Translations under genes and position numbers: made by a program
Shown here: piece after piece, positions 7,557 through 17,165 of the stretch
Position numbering within the stretch: the stretch's first letter is position 1
How the letters are laid out: the number at the start of each line of letters is the position of its first letter
The notes under the pieces: model-generated
Told to the model about the DNA's origin: nothing
Database searches by the model: none
Seen by the model: only the letters and a program-made list of their open reading frames with translations
Origin: Alicycliphilus denitrificans_A
Lineage (GTDB): Bacteria > Pseudomonadota > Gammaproteobacteria > Burkholderiales > Burkholderiaceae_C
Assembly: GCF_044792555.1 (NCBI RefSeq)
Contig: NZ_CP126238.1
Span: 1,364,001 to 1,428,000, forward strand
Direction of reading: 5' to 3'
DNA length: 64,000 bases

Positions 7557-10500
7557 ATGCTTGCGAAGATCATCGACTGGTCCGGGAGAAACCGTTTCCT
7601 GGTACTGCTGGCGACCCTGTTTGTTATTGTTGGCGGTATCTATGCTGTGCTCAAAACACCGCTGGATGCGTTGCCGGACCTGTCGGACGTTCAGGTCATC
7701 GTCTACACCGAGTATCCGGGCCAGGCCCCGCAGGTGGTCGAGGATCAGGTCACGTATCCGTTGACCACCTCCATGCTGTCGGTTCCCAAGTCCAAGGTGG
7801 TGCGGGGCTTCTCCTTCTTTGGCGCCTCGTTCGTCTACATCATCTTCGAGGATGGCACTGACATCTACTGGGCACGCTCACGCGTGCTCGAATACCTCAA
7901 CTTCGCAGCGGGGCGCATGCCCAAGGGTGTGACACCGCAGATCGGCCCGGATGCGACTGGTGTGGGCTGGGTGTACCAATATGCGCTCTTGGCCAAAGAT
8001 ATGACCCTGGCCGAATTGCGTAGCTTGCAGGACTGGTACCTGCGCTACCAGTTGACCAAGGCCCATGGCGTGGCCGAAGTGGCGTCGATGGGCGGGTTTG
8101 TGCAGACCTACCAGATCACCGTCGATCCGGTGAAACTGCGGGCTTACGGCATTCCCTTGGCCAAGGTCTCCCAGGTGGTGCGCGACTCGAACCGCGACGT
8201 CGGCGGGCGCGTGGTGGAGATGGCCGAAACCGAGTACATGGTGCGTGGCAAGGGCTATCTGCGCGGGGTGGCCGACATCGAGAGCCTGGTCGTCAAGGCG
8301 GAAAAAGGCACACCGGTGCTGATCCGTGACATTGCCCGTGTTGAACTGGTACCGGACGAGCGCCGTGGCGTGACCGAGCTCAATGGCGAGGGCGAGGTGG
8401 TCTCCGGCATCGCGGTGGCCCGCTACGGCCAGAACGCGCTGGAGGTGATTCACAACCTCAAGGAAAAGATCGCCGAGGTCTCGGCGGGCCTCCCGCCGGG
8501 CGTCAGCATCGAGGCGGTGTACGACCGATCCGACCTGATTCACCGGGCCATCGATACGCTCAAGCGTACCTTGCTGGAAGAGAGCCTGATCGTTGCCCTG
8601 GTCTGCATGGTCTTTTTGATGCACGTTCGCTCGGCCCTCGTGGCTATCTTGATGTTGCCCGTGGGTGTGCTGATCTCGTTCATCGCCATGCGCCTGCTGG
8701 GCATGAATTCCAACCTGATGAGCCTTGGCGGCATCGCCATCGCCATTGGGGCGATGGTGGATGCGGCCATCGTCATGATCGAGAACGCGCACAAGCACTT
8801 GGAACGTCTCCCGCCCGAGCACAGCAAGACCGATCGCGTGGAGGCGATGATCGCCGCCTGCAAGGAGGTGGGGCCTGCGCTGTTTTTCTCGCTGCTCATC
8901 ATTACCGTGTCCTTTCTGCCGGTATTCACACTGGAATCACAGGAAGGGCGCATGTTCTCGCCGCTGGCCTATACCAAGACCTTTGCGATGGCCGGGGCCG
9001 CGCTGCTGTCCGTGACGCTGGTGCCCGTGCTGATGATGCTGTTCATCCGGGGAAAAATCATGCCCGAATCCAGGAACCCGGTGAACCGGTTCCTGATCTG
9101 GGTCTACCGCCCCATCATCGCCACCGTGATGCGCTGGAAGAAGCTGACCGTCGCTGCTGCGCTCCTGGTGCTGGGCATTTCGTTCTATCCCGCCAGCCAG
9201 CTCGGCTCTGAATTCATGCCTACGCTCAACGAAGGCTCGTTGCTGTATATGCCCGCCTCGCTGCCAGGCATGTCGATTACGAAGGCGGCCGAGCTGATGC
9301 AGACGCAGAACAAAATCATCAAGAGCTTCCCGGAGGTGGTATCGGTCTATGGCAAGGCTGGGCGCGCCAACACCGCCACCGACCCGGCGCCGACCGAGAT
9401 GTTCGAGACCGTCATCAACCTCAAGCCCGAGTCCGAATGGCGCCCCGGCATGACGACCGACAAGCTCATCGCGGAACTGGACAAGGCATTGCAATTCCCC
9501 GGCGTGTCCAACGCCTGGACCATGCCCATCAAGGCGCGCATCGACATGCTGTCCACCGGCATTCGCACGCCCATTGGCATCAAGGTCTACGGCAATGACC
9601 TGACCGAAATGGAACGCCTGGCGCGCGAGATTGAAACAGTGGTCAAGCAGGTGCCGGGAACGACCTCGGCTTTCGCTGAGCGCCTCACGGGGGGCTCTTA
9701 CCTCAACATCGAGCCCGACCGAGTGCAACTTGCGCGCTACGGGCTGGCGGTCGGAGACTTGCTGGAAGTCATTGGTACTGCACTGGGCGGAGAAATGGTG
9801 ACCACGACGGTCGAAGGCCGCGAGCGCTTTGGCGTCACGGTGCGCTACCCGCGCGAGCTGCGCACCGACCCGCAGCAGATCGCCCGCGAAGTGCTCGTGC
9901 CCACCATGGACGGCGCGATGGTGCCGCTGGGGCAGGTGGCCCGGGTCGAAGTGGCAAAGGGTGCGCCGGGCATCCGCACTGAAAATGCGCTTCTGTCTGC
10001 TTACATCTTCGTGGACATCCGTGAGCGTGACATCGGCAGCTATGTGGCAGACGCGCGCAAAGCCGTGAACGAACAGGTAAAGTTTCCGCCGGGCTACTAC
10101 GCGACCTGGAGTGGCCAGTTTGAGTCGATGGAACGTGCGGTGCAAAAGATGAAGGTGGTCATTCCCGTCACCTTGCTCATCATCTTTCTGCTGCTGTACC
10201 TGAACTTCAAGCGCCTGACGGAAACCCTGATCGTCATGCTGTCGGTGCCGTTTGCCTTGGTCGGAGGGGTCTGGCTCATGTGGTTGATGGGCTACAACAT
10301 GTCTGTGGCCGTCGCGGTGGGCTTCATCGCCTTGGCGGGGGTGGCCGCTGAGACCGGGGTGATCATGTTGATCTATTTAGACCATGCCTGGGAGGAAATT
10401 CAGGCAAAACGCCGCGCTGAAAACAAAGAGCCTGGCGTTGCGGATCTTTATGAAGCCATCATGGAGGGTGCGGTTGAGCGGGTGCGTCCCAAGATGATGA

Positions 10501-10730
10501 CGGTGGTCGCCATCATGGCTGGCTTGCTTCCCATCCTGTGGGGAACTGGCACAGGCTCGGAAGTCATGAGTCGTATCGCTGCACCGATGGTTGGAGGGAT
10601 GATTTCCTCGACCGTGCTGACGCTGGCAGTAATTCCCGCTATTTATGGCTTGGTCAAGCAGTTTGAACTTCGAAGACAGCGCGCTTCGGGAGTGGATTCG
10701 CAATCCATCCGACCCACTCTGGTGCCATGA
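7557..10730 (+). CDS. cusA: CusA/SilA-type Cu(I)/Ag(I) RND efflux pump
   Basis: 1057 residues, normal for HME-RND pumps. The TM4 signature GAMVDAAIVMIENAHKH is that of the monovalent-cation (Cu/Ag) subgroup. The methionines of the CusA periplasmic relay are recognisable in their family contexts: LPGM, PTEMFET and IDMLSTGI. It is a proton-driven inner-membrane pump acting with the two upstream gene products; no cusRS regulators lie nearby. Start ATG 7557 is 15 bases after the adaptor stop. The C-terminus runs slightly past the last membrane helix (FELRRQRASGVDSQS). Confidence 0.95.
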   Translation: MLAKIIDWSGRNRFLVLLATLFVIVGGIYAVLKTPLDALPDLSDVQVIVYTEYPGQAPQVVEDQVTYPLTTSMLSVPKSKVVRGFSFFGASFVYIIFEDGTDIYWARSRVLEYLNFAAGRMPKGVTPQIGPDATGVGWVYQYALLAKDMTLAELRSLQDWYLRYQLTKAHGVAEVASMGGFVQTYQITVDPVKLRAYGIPLAKVSQVVRDSNRDVGGRVVEMAETEYMVRGKGYLRGVADIESLVVKAEKGTPVLIRDIARVELVPDERRGVTELNGEGEVVSGIAVARYGQNALEVIHNLKEKIAEVSAGLPPGVSIEAVYDRSDLIHRAIDTLKRTLLEESLIVALVCMVFLMHVRSALVAILMLPVGVLISFIAMRLLGMNSNLMSLGGIAIAIGAMVDAAIVMIENAHKHLERLPPEHSKTDRVEAMIAACKEVGPALFFSLLIITVSFLPVFTLESQEGRMFSPLAYTKTFAMAGAALLSVTLVPVLMMLFIRGKIMPESRNPVNRFLIWVYRPIIATVMRWKKLTVAAALLVLGISFYPASQLGSEFMPTLNEGSLLYMPASLPGMSITKAAELMQTQNKIIKSFPEVVSVYGKAGRANTATDPAPTEMFETVINLKPESEWRPGMTTDKLIAELDKALQFPGVSNAWTMPIKARIDMLSTGIRTPIGIKVYGNDLTEMERLAREIETVVKQVPGTTSAFAERLTGGSYLNIEPDRVQLARYGLAVGDLLEVIGTALGGEMVTTTVEGRERFGVTVRYPRELRTDPQQIAREVLVPTMDGAMVPLGQVARVEVAKGAPGIRTENALLSAYIFVDIRERDIGSYVADARKAVNEQVKFPPGYYATWSGQFESMERAVQKMKVVIPVTLLIIFLLLYLNFKRLTETLIVMLSVPFALVGGVWLMWLMGYNMSVAVAVGFIALAGVAAETGVIMLIYLDHAWEEIQAKRRAENKEPGVADLYEAIMEGAVERVRPKMMTVVAIMAGLLPILWGTGTGSEVMSRIAAPMVGGMISSTVLTLAVIPAIYGLVKQFELRRQRASGVDSQSIRPTLVP

Positions 10731-10778
10731 TGCATGAACGATGGTCGCTTCCTTGATGTGCATCACCGCCTTGTCTCC

Positions 10779-11120
10779 GTGCTGCCCATGCCAACCTTCT
10801 TCTATGGCATGAAACCGGGCGACGAGGTGGCGCTGGAGATCGAGGCGGGCAAGACCTTGCTGGTGAGCCTGCAGACCGTCCATGTGGACGAGTGTGTGGC
10901 AAAGGTGTAGTTCGAGATGAACGGCCAGTCGCGTATGACCAGCGTGGCCAAGGCCGGCGCGGCCACGGCGGCACAGCGCGAAACTGCGGAACCCGGCAAC
11001 CCGCTGCATGTAGGTGCACCTATGCCCGGGGCCATCGTGACCGGGGCGGTGACTGCAGGTCAGCAGGTGAAGGCGGGAGCCACGCTGTTGTCGCTGGAGG
11101 CCATGAGGATGAAGACCTGA
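10779..11120 (+). pseudogene. Degenerate C-terminal fragment of pyruvate carboxylase (biotin domain)
   Basis: In one frame the sequence reads PTPTFFYGMKPGDEVALEIE, then a TAG stop at 10908-10910, then FEMNGQSR and VGAPMPGAIVTGAVTAGQ, ending LLSLEAMRMKT-stop. This is the junction and biotinyl-carrier end of pyruvate carboxylase. It is broken twice over: by the in-frame stop, and by replacement of the biotin-accepting Lys in EAMKM with Arg (EAMRM). No upstream carboxylase domains remain; the cusA gene ends at 10730. It marks a deletion or insertion boundary. No other gene is visible up to 11279. Confidence 0.8.
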
Positions 11121-11279
11121 ACGGATTGCACTTATCGAAACCGGTTTGGTGTTCAAGCTACCGGGACCACCTCTTGCGAAAGGTTGGAGGAGAACGCTGT
11201 CGATTCAACGATAGGGACGCTGCTCTAAGTTACTTGACTCGGAGAGAAATCTTGATAGGGTTTTACCAAGTAGGGCCGT

Positions 11280-11621
11280 ATGCGAAAAACCATCTTCCTC
11301 TTCTTCCTGCTGCTGGGCATCGGTCTTGGCTACCTGCCCGCGCGCCATGACGACTGGGGCCTGAAGATCGTCATGATGGCCGTGGGCGCGCTGTTCGGCG
11401 GCGCGATCGGGGGCGGCCTGTCGCAGATTGGAAAGCCGCGAGCACAAGACAAGGTTCGCCACTGGCGGACTGAGGAAGAGATCGAGCCGATTCCAGGTGG
11501 AGGAGGTTCGGGCCGTGATCTAGCTGTGAACTTCTGGCGTGATGAAGGGTATCAGCCATTCACGAAGCCGCCTCGTCCGGAGCATGGAACCCGTATGTTC
11601 GACGCGGACAAGAACATCTGA
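11280..11621 (+). CDS. Small membrane protein of unknown function
   Basis: 113 residues. Two hydrophobic stretches (IFLFFLLLGIGLGYLP and IVMMAVGALFGGAIGGGL) are followed by a hydrophilic C-terminal half (ending TRMFDADKNI). It is convergent with traG, stops 5 bases apart. I do not recognise the family; its position at the end of the transfer operon suggests a conserved accessory of the element. TTGACT at 11232-11237 could be part of a promoter, but no convincing -10 is evident. Confidence 0.6.
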   Translation: MRKTIFLFFLLLGIGLGYLPARHDDWGLKIVMMAVGALFGGAIGGGLSQIGKPRAQDKVRHWRTEEEIEPIPGGGGSGRDLAVNFWRDEGYQPFTKPPRPEHGTRMFDADKNI

Positions 11622-11626
11622 CGGGG

Positions 11627-14398
11627 CTATTTCTTCAAGGCATCCCTGACCGCTTGCTTCGCGTCGTCGATGAACGGCGCTGCATCCTCCTTCACCTGCT
11701 TGCCCGATTGCAGCAGCAAGGAGCGTTCGGATGCCAATGTGCCATCGGGGGTTTTCGTGATTTGCGCCTTGCGATCGAACGCCCCCTGATCGGCGGATGT
11801 GGTCGCACGGATGCGCTCGCCTTCCTCGCGGATCGCGCTGCGCATGGGCGACGGCGCTCCAGCCGATGGAGCGGAAGTTGAGGTACCACCGAATCGACGT
11901 ACCTCACCCTGATTTGAGTGGTGACGCTCCGTGAGGTCAGGTCTCAATGCGGGATCCCCGGAGTTCCGCAGATGCTGGGCCTGAAGTTCGCCGAACGCCG
12001 TGGGCACAGCGGCCCCATCCGAGAACACCTGTTGAGGCCGCAGGGATTGCCTCGCCAACTCCGCTTCCATCAACACGCGAGCGGAAGCGCTGCTGCCACC
12101 ATACTGTTCCGCGTAGCGGGTGAACATGGCGAGGTTGTGGGGATCCTGGGCAATGTCGATCGAGATGGTCTCGCCGCGCTCATAGGCCGTTGAGACACGT
12201 TCCGCGAAGGCGCTTCTTTCCGAGAGGCTGGCGTCAGCGCGTTCGGTGCGGGAAGTCGTCGACGCCAACCGCGATGTAAGGTCCTGTGCTTCGCGTGCGT
12301 CGCTGGCGATCACGCTCATGAAGCTCTTGTCTCTGGATGCTCGGTCTCCGAACTGTTTGAAATCAGTGATCTGTTCACTTGACATCGAGGCGAGCGCCTT
12401 TTGTTCGGCTGCGGTGAGGTTCGAGCTGTAGTTCTTTTCGGCGATGGCATTGCCGCCGAGCCCGGCGATGGGAGTGCTGAGGCCCAGATGCCCGGAAGCT
12501 CCTATGGCAATGCGTGCTACCTGTGCCTGCGTAAGTCCTGTCGAGTCCGCCACGCTCTTGCTGATCTGATCCAGCCGGTTGAGCGTCTCGCCGAACTGCT
12601 CGAAGCTGCTCGACGTGGAGCCGGTGCTGCTGCGCGACGAGCGCAGCTTGGCGACGCCCTTGGTAAAGGCCTCCGCCAGCACGGACGACCGTTCGCTGCT
12701 GGCCGCGACCGCCTCGCTGCGCGCGGCATCCACTTGCCGGCTCGCATCCTGCACGTCCTGCTCGGACACGCGCATCGACACGACGCGCGAGGCGTAGCCC
12801 TGGTTGCGCAGCAGGCTCACCGCCGTCCTGCCTGTGAGTGCGTTGGATGAGAAGGTGTTGCCGCTCAGATCATGCTGCCAACTGCCCATGAAGGCCGAGG
12901 TGCGGTTTGGCGCGAGCTGCATCTGATCCATGGAGACATTGCCCAGCGACGTGTTCCCCACGGTGGATGCCGAGGTTGTGCCCGACAGCATGGCCTGCAG
13001 TCCCGACAGCCCACCCACCAGTGCCGTGCCAAAGTTCTCCATGCGCTTGAGCGCGGCCCAGGCGATGAACGGAATGCTGATGGCCAGATAGCCCACGATG
13101 GCCTCGCCCGACAGCGCTCGGGAGTAGATGACCGAGGCCGTCTGCAGGGCCAGGGCCTTTGCGCCAGTTCCGAGATCGGCAGCAGCCGCCAGGTCGTACG
13201 CCGCATAGATCGAGGCCATGTAGTTCAGGATCGCGTAGAGCGGCGGCCACAGCTGGATCCAGATCAGGATGGCCGCATAGCCCTTGAAGGCCAGCATGGT
13301 CTCGCGGCCGCTGGTCAGCAAGAGCAGGAGTACGAACAACGGGAAGAGGGCGTAGGTCACCGCTTCGATCACATTGCGGAACACCGGCAGCGCCTGCTCG
13401 GCGACCTTGCCGTAGTTGAGCCACGAGGCGTTCATTTGGGCCACGGCCTGGGCCCTCCCCACCGCCAGCACCATGGCAGCTGGATCGTTGACCTTCTGCC
13501 CCACGATCTTGCCCGTGTCCTCGAGGGCGTTGAGCATGGCGTTCTGGCGGATGATGTCCGCGGCGGTGGCCGAGGCATTGGCGATGCCGTTCTTCAGGTA
13601 GGCCTGCTGGATCTGGCCCGCGATGGCAGCGGCGGCCGCCGTGCCTGGCAACGTCGGGTTGAGCTGGAAGGAGAGCCGTCCCTGGATGCGCTGCAGCTGT
13701 GCCGGCAGCCGGCCGTTCAGGCTCAGGTACACATTGGGGCAGGTGTCCACGCCCACGGCGCCGCCCGCGCCCGTCAATGTGCTGAAACGCGCCGGATTCG
13801 GCGAGGCCATCAACGGCCAGACGTCATCGGAGGCGGAGAAGGTCGCCGGATCGAGCGTGCCGTCGACCAGGTCGTAGGTCGTGCAGTTGTGGATGAAGTT
13901 CACCAGGTCCGTGCGGAAGGCCGGATCCTGGAACACCACAGTGCCGGTCTCGCGCACGAGCCGGTTGCCGAACATCAGCCCGTTCTGCTGATAGGACAGC
14001 TCGGCCGGCATGGCTCCAGCGCCCGGGATCACCTGGAAGGCCGTTTCGAACATCCCCGTGAGTGTGTGCCCGATGGTGCTGGTCAAGCTACCCAGCAGCG
14101 CCACGCCGAACGGCACATTGTCCACGACCTTGACCGCGGAGCCGCCGGTCTTGTCGACCACGCCCACCGTCACCTTGGGCACGATCAGGATGCCGAAGAC
14201 GAGCACCACCGAGGCCAGCCACTTCCAGCCCTGGAGTTTCTCTGGCGCAAAGGCATAGGCGATCAGCGCCGCCACAAAGCCGCAGAATGCCACTGCCGCG
14301 ACGGCCGAGGCATAGTCATTGGAGGCATGGATGGCCGCGGCCGCGTTGAACACGCCGAACAGGCTGTCGGCGTTCTGGTAAGCGTAGATCTCCCACAT
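11627..14398 (-). CDS. traG: TraG: F-type T4SS protein (mating-pair formation/stabilisation)
   Basis: 923 residues, near F TraG in length. The N-terminal third to half is membrane-rich (VLVFGILIVPKVTVGVVD; YALFPLFVLLLLLTSGRE; YLAISIPFIAWAALK), typical of the TraG_N domain. The C-terminal part is hydrophilic and Ser/Ala/Gln-rich with coiled-coil character, projecting into the periplasm. In F, TraG is needed for pilus assembly and for stabilising mating pairs. Last gene of the transfer operon, 21 bases after traH. Confidence 0.9.
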   Translation of the reverse strand: MWEIYAYQNADSLFGVFNAAAAIHASNDYASAVAAVAFCGFVAALIAYAFAPEKLQGWKWLASVVLVFGILIVPKVTVGVVDKTGGSAVKVVDNVPFGVALLGSLTSTIGHTLTGMFETAFQVIPGAGAMPAELSYQQNGLMFGNRLVRETGTVVFQDPAFRTDLVNFIHNCTTYDLVDGTLDPATFSASDDVWPLMASPNPARFSTLTGAGGAVGVDTCPNVYLSLNGRLPAQLQRIQGRLSFQLNPTLPGTAAAAAIAGQIQQAYLKNGIANASATAADIIRQNAMLNALEDTGKIVGQKVNDPAAMVLAVGRAQAVAQMNASWLNYGKVAEQALPVFRNVIEAVTYALFPLFVLLLLLTSGRETMLAFKGYAAILIWIQLWPPLYAILNYMASIYAAYDLAAAADLGTGAKALALQTASVIYSRALSGEAIVGYLAISIPFIAWAALKRMENFGTALVGGLSGLQAMLSGTTSASTVGNTSLGNVSMDQMQLAPNRTSAFMGSWQHDLSGNTFSSNALTGRTAVSLLRNQGYASRVVSMRVSEQDVQDASRQVDAARSEAVAASSERSSVLAEAFTKGVAKLRSSRSSTGSTSSSFEQFGETLNRLDQISKSVADSTGLTQAQVARIAIGASGHLGLSTPIAGLGGNAIAEKNYSSNLTAAEQKALASMSSEQITDFKQFGDRASRDKSFMSVIASDAREAQDLTSRLASTTSRTERADASLSERSAFAERVSTAYERGETISIDIAQDPHNLAMFTRYAEQYGGSSASARVLMEAELARQSLRPQQVFSDGAAVPTAFGELQAQHLRNSGDPALRPDLTERHHSNQGEVRRFGGTSTSAPSAGAPSPMRSAIREEGERIRATTSADQGAFDRKAQITKTPDGTLASERSLLLQSGKQVKEDAAPFIDDAKQAVRDALKK

Positions 14399-14419
14399 GG
14401 CTGTGCCGCTTCATCGGTG

Positions 14420-15868
14420 TCAGCGCGACAGGTAGGCCGCCTGCTGGCCCAGCATGTCCATGACGTGCTGAGGCATGCTGGAGCGCAACTGCCGCTCCAA
14501 CTGCTCGAGGTGGCTGGCCACGGCCCTGTACGAGCCGACCTTCTGGTATAGCAGGTTCTTCTCCTGCGAGATCTGCAGCAGCATGGCCTGCGCGCGCTGC
14601 CGCACCTGGTTGGCCTGGTCGCGCTGGGTCTGCTGCAGCGTGTAGTCCTTGGCGAGGGCCGCCATGCCCAGGCGCAGGTTACGCTCCAGGAACACGTAGG
14701 CGTAGTCCGCCGCGATCACGTCGCGGTACTGGCCGATCAGGCTGTCGGCCAGGCCCGAGCCCGGGATGCTGGTGCCGACCGAGAGCATCTTGTAGACGGG
14801 CTCGGTGGTCTGATTCACGAAACCGACCTCGGCCGAATTATTGGGAATCGGCGTGCGCGTGGCGATCTTTTCCGCGATCGAACGCATCATCGTCTCCACC
14901 TTCGCCGTGAAGGGGACGTGGCTGTAGTTGGTATTGAGCGAGACCACGTCGCAGTTCGTGTAGTCGTTGCAGCGCAGCAGGTGCTGGACGACATTGGTGC
15001 CGGAGCCGGCGGCCTGACCGTAGAGCAACTGGCTGATGGAGGTGAGCGTCGGGGCGATGGGCTCCGGATCGCGCTTCGACTCCTCGGGGTAGTAGATGAT
15101 GGTGCCGACCATGCTCATGATCAGCTCGCGTTCGGCATCGTCCAGGTAGGCGCCGGTGTACTGCAGCGCTCTCCAGGTCAGGTTGCCGACGAAGGGGGCC
15201 TTGTTGCGCACATTGGCATCTCCCGACGAGCGCGCCGACGACAGGATGCTGGGCCGGTCGGTGCCGCAGCGCTTGCGCGCCGAGTCCCGGTCGCTCTCCA
15301 GCCCCATGTCGATCGCGAGATCGGCGCAGGTCTCCTGCGAGCTGTAGCCCACGGCCTCCGCCGCCGTACTGACGATGGCTTTCGCGGTTTCGCAGGAGTT
15401 GATGCGGGCGTTGTTGATCCAGGTCTCCAGGCCCTTGGCCCACTTGGTCAGTCCGCCGAGCAGCGGCGAGACGGCATCCAATGCCAACTGGAAAGCGATG
15501 CCGGGCAGCGCCGCCGTGATGTTGCGTAGCATGTTCTTGAACTCCTGCGCGGAGATGTGCGAGAAGCTGCCCCCGAACACGTCGATCCCGCCGCAGCCTG
15601 CTTTCGCGCTCGGGAACTGGATGGCCGCGAGCTGGTAGACCTTGTTTGGCGAGCGCATCATCAGACTGCCGCCGGTGTAGGTGTTGTAGGTCTGGCCGCG
15701 GAACGCGCCGGGTGCGGTGTAGTTCCCGATGGCCCCCAGGTTGTTGAACATGTCATTGACCTCGCTGTTGAGATCGGCGCGGCTGGGCATCGCAGCGCAC
15801 AGCAGCGACAGGGCGACTGCTGTGGCGACCGCCTTGCGCGCAGGAAGAGTGCGGGAGCGGATGGACAT
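14420..15868 (-). CDS. traH: TraH: F-type T4SS pilus assembly protein
   Basis: 482 residues with a signal peptide (ALSLLCAAMPSRADLN). The mature start DMFNNLGAIGNYTAPGAFRG, GGCGGIDVFGGSFSHIS (here AGCGGIDVF) and SCETAKAIV are diagnostic of TraH. Several cysteines suggest periplasmic disulfides, consistent with dsbC and the thioredoxin-like traF in the same operon. TraH works with TraF, TraU, TraW and TrbC in pilus extension and retraction. Confidence 0.93.
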   Translation of the reverse strand: MSIRSRTLPARKAVATAVALSLLCAAMPSRADLNSEVNDMFNNLGAIGNYTAPGAFRGQTYNTYTGGSLMMRSPNKVYQLAAIQFPSAKAGCGGIDVFGGSFSHISAQEFKNMLRNITAALPGIAFQLALDAVSPLLGGLTKWAKGLETWINNARINSCETAKAIVSTAAEAVGYSSQETCADLAIDMGLESDRDSARKRCGTDRPSILSSARSSGDANVRNKAPFVGNLTWRALQYTGAYLDDAERELIMSMVGTIIYYPEESKRDPEPIAPTLTSISQLLYGQAAGSGTNVVQHLLRCNDYTNCDVVSLNTNYSHVPFTAKVETMMRSIAEKIATRTPIPNNSAEVGFVNQTTEPVYKMLSVGTSIPGSGLADSLIGQYRDVIAADYAYVFLERNLRLGMAALAKDYTLQQTQRDQANQVRQRAQAMLLQISQEKNLLYQKVGSYRAVASHLEQLERQLRSSMPQHVMDMLGQQAAYLSR

Positions 15869-15877
15869 GGAAACTTC

Positions 15878-16753
15878 CTATGGAAGCGCCAGGCGCCGGG
15901 CAGCGCCGGGCAGCATGGCTTCGCCCGCGGGTGAAGCCACCGTGGCAATGCGCTCCAGCAGTTGCGACTCGGACAGCACACCAAAGCCGATCGGGGTGAT
16001 CTTTCCGGTGAAGGGCTGGGCCAGGAACACGGCTGGTACCTGGGTCACCTTCAGCGCGGTGGCGATGCCGTTGTCGGGGCGCGCCTTGGGGAAGCCCGGC
16101 ATCGGGCCTCCGTCCACGCTCACGGCCACCACCTGGATACCGTGGCGTGCCTCGAAAGCCTGCAGGGTCGGCGCGAAGGCGTGGCAATACGGACAGTCCG
16201 AACGGTAGAAGAAGAACAGCACATGGTCGCGGCCCAGCGATTCAACGGAGGTGGAGCGGCCTGCGCGCTGCTGCTGGTCGAAGACCTCCAGGGCTTGCGC
16301 ATTGACCGGGCGGCCCTGCAGCGTTGGATCGAGCTCCGGCGTGGCCCAGGCCACACGCTGCGCCACGTCGGCGAAGTAGGAGGCGCGGTTCACCACCTGC
16401 ATCTCCAGCTCCATGTAGCGCCGCACGTTGCGCTCGGTCGGCCGCATGATCGCGATGTTGCGCAGGTCTTCCAGGGTCTTCTGCAGGCGCTCGAACTCCA
16501 CCAGCGCGGGTGGCCGCGACGGCGCGGTGGGCAGGGGCGGGATGGCCGGCGCGGGCCGGGCGGTGGGTGCGGGCTCCTCCGAGGGTGGATCCTCGTAGAA
16601 GTGCCAACCGCGCCAGCCGTCGTACCAGTAGGGGCGCTGGGAGTCACCCAAGGGCGCGGGCGGAACAACGCCCTGGGCGGAGGCCATGCCAATCACCATG
16701 GCGGTCACGGAGACCGCCGCGGCTGCCAGAAGCGAAGGGCGACGCGCGCGCAT
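15878..16753 (-). CDS. traF: TraF: thioredoxin-like F-type T4SS pilus assembly protein
   Basis: 291 residues from ATG 16753; the GAGGGG lies 6 bases upstream of this ATG but directly against the alternative ATG at 16759. A signal segment (AAAAVSVTAMVIGMASAQG) and a proline-rich linker precede a thioredoxin fold. Unlike F TraF, which lacks the cysteines, this protein has an intact CxxC (RSDCPYCHAFAPTLQ), so it may be an active periplasmic thiol oxidoreductase. Late features include cis-Pro TQVPAVFL. Ten bases upstream of traH. Confidence 0.92.
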   Translation of the reverse strand: MRARRPSLLAAAAVSVTAMVIGMASAQGVVPPAPLGDSQRPYWYDGWRGWHFYEDPPSEEPAPTARPAPAIPPLPTAPSRPPALVEFERLQKTLEDLRNIAIMRPTERNVRRYMELEMQVVNRASYFADVAQRVAWATPELDPTLQGRPVNAQALEVFDQQQRAGRSTSVESLGRDHVLFFFYRSDCPYCHAFAPTLQAFEARHGIQVVAVSVDGGPMPGFPKARPDNGIATALKVTQVPAVFLAQPFTGKITPIGFGVLSESQLLERIATVASPAGEAMLPGAARRLALP

Positions 16754-16763
16754 GGTCATCCCC

Positions 16764-17165
16764 TCAGAGCAGCGACTTGGGCGGCAGGCCCGTGGCGCAG
16801 TAGTTGATGCCGAACTCGATCGTCTGCTTGCGCGGCGCCTTGGCATCCGGGAGGCGGACACCCTCCTGCCAGAAGAGCACCTTCAGCCGGCTGCAGCCCG
16901 GCGCGCGGTAGCGCTGCTCGGTGGTGACGTCGATGTAGATCGGCGACGTGGCCTCGAAGCGCTTCGTGATGGCATCCGCGCTGTCACCTGTCAAAACGCC
17001 ATGAGCCGTACCGTCCGCGGATCGCAGCGCAGCCAGCATGACGGGCCGCGCGCCGGGCACCGGGGTGCGGGACGGCTCGGCCTGAATCGGAGACCAGGGG
17101 CCGAAAAGCACCGTTCCGGCCAGGCAGACGGCGGTGGAGCGCGCAAAAGCGGCTATTCCAGTCAT
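16764..17165 (-). CDS. Conserved secreted protein of the transfer operon, function unknown
   Basis: 133 residues from ATG 17165, which overlaps the traN stop as ATGA. Signal-peptide-like N-terminus (AVCLAGTVLFGPWSPIQAEP). The mature part holds two cysteines (APGCSRLKVLFWQEG and INYCATGLPP) that could form a disulfide. I do not recognise a named family. Its tight coupling between traN and traF implies a periplasmic role in pilus biogenesis. Confidence 0.7.
   Translation of the reverse strand: MTGIAAFARSTAVCLAGTVLFGPWSPIQAEPSRTPVPGARPVMLAALRSADGTAHGVLTGDSADAITKRFEATSPIYIDVTTEQRYRAPGCSRLKVLFWQEGVRLPDAKAPRKQTIEFGINYCATGLPPKSLL

Noticed and set aside
12872..14551. 559-codon open frame on + opposite traG
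   Set aside because: Shadow of traG; composition is His/Gly/Arg-rich with no recognisable motif.
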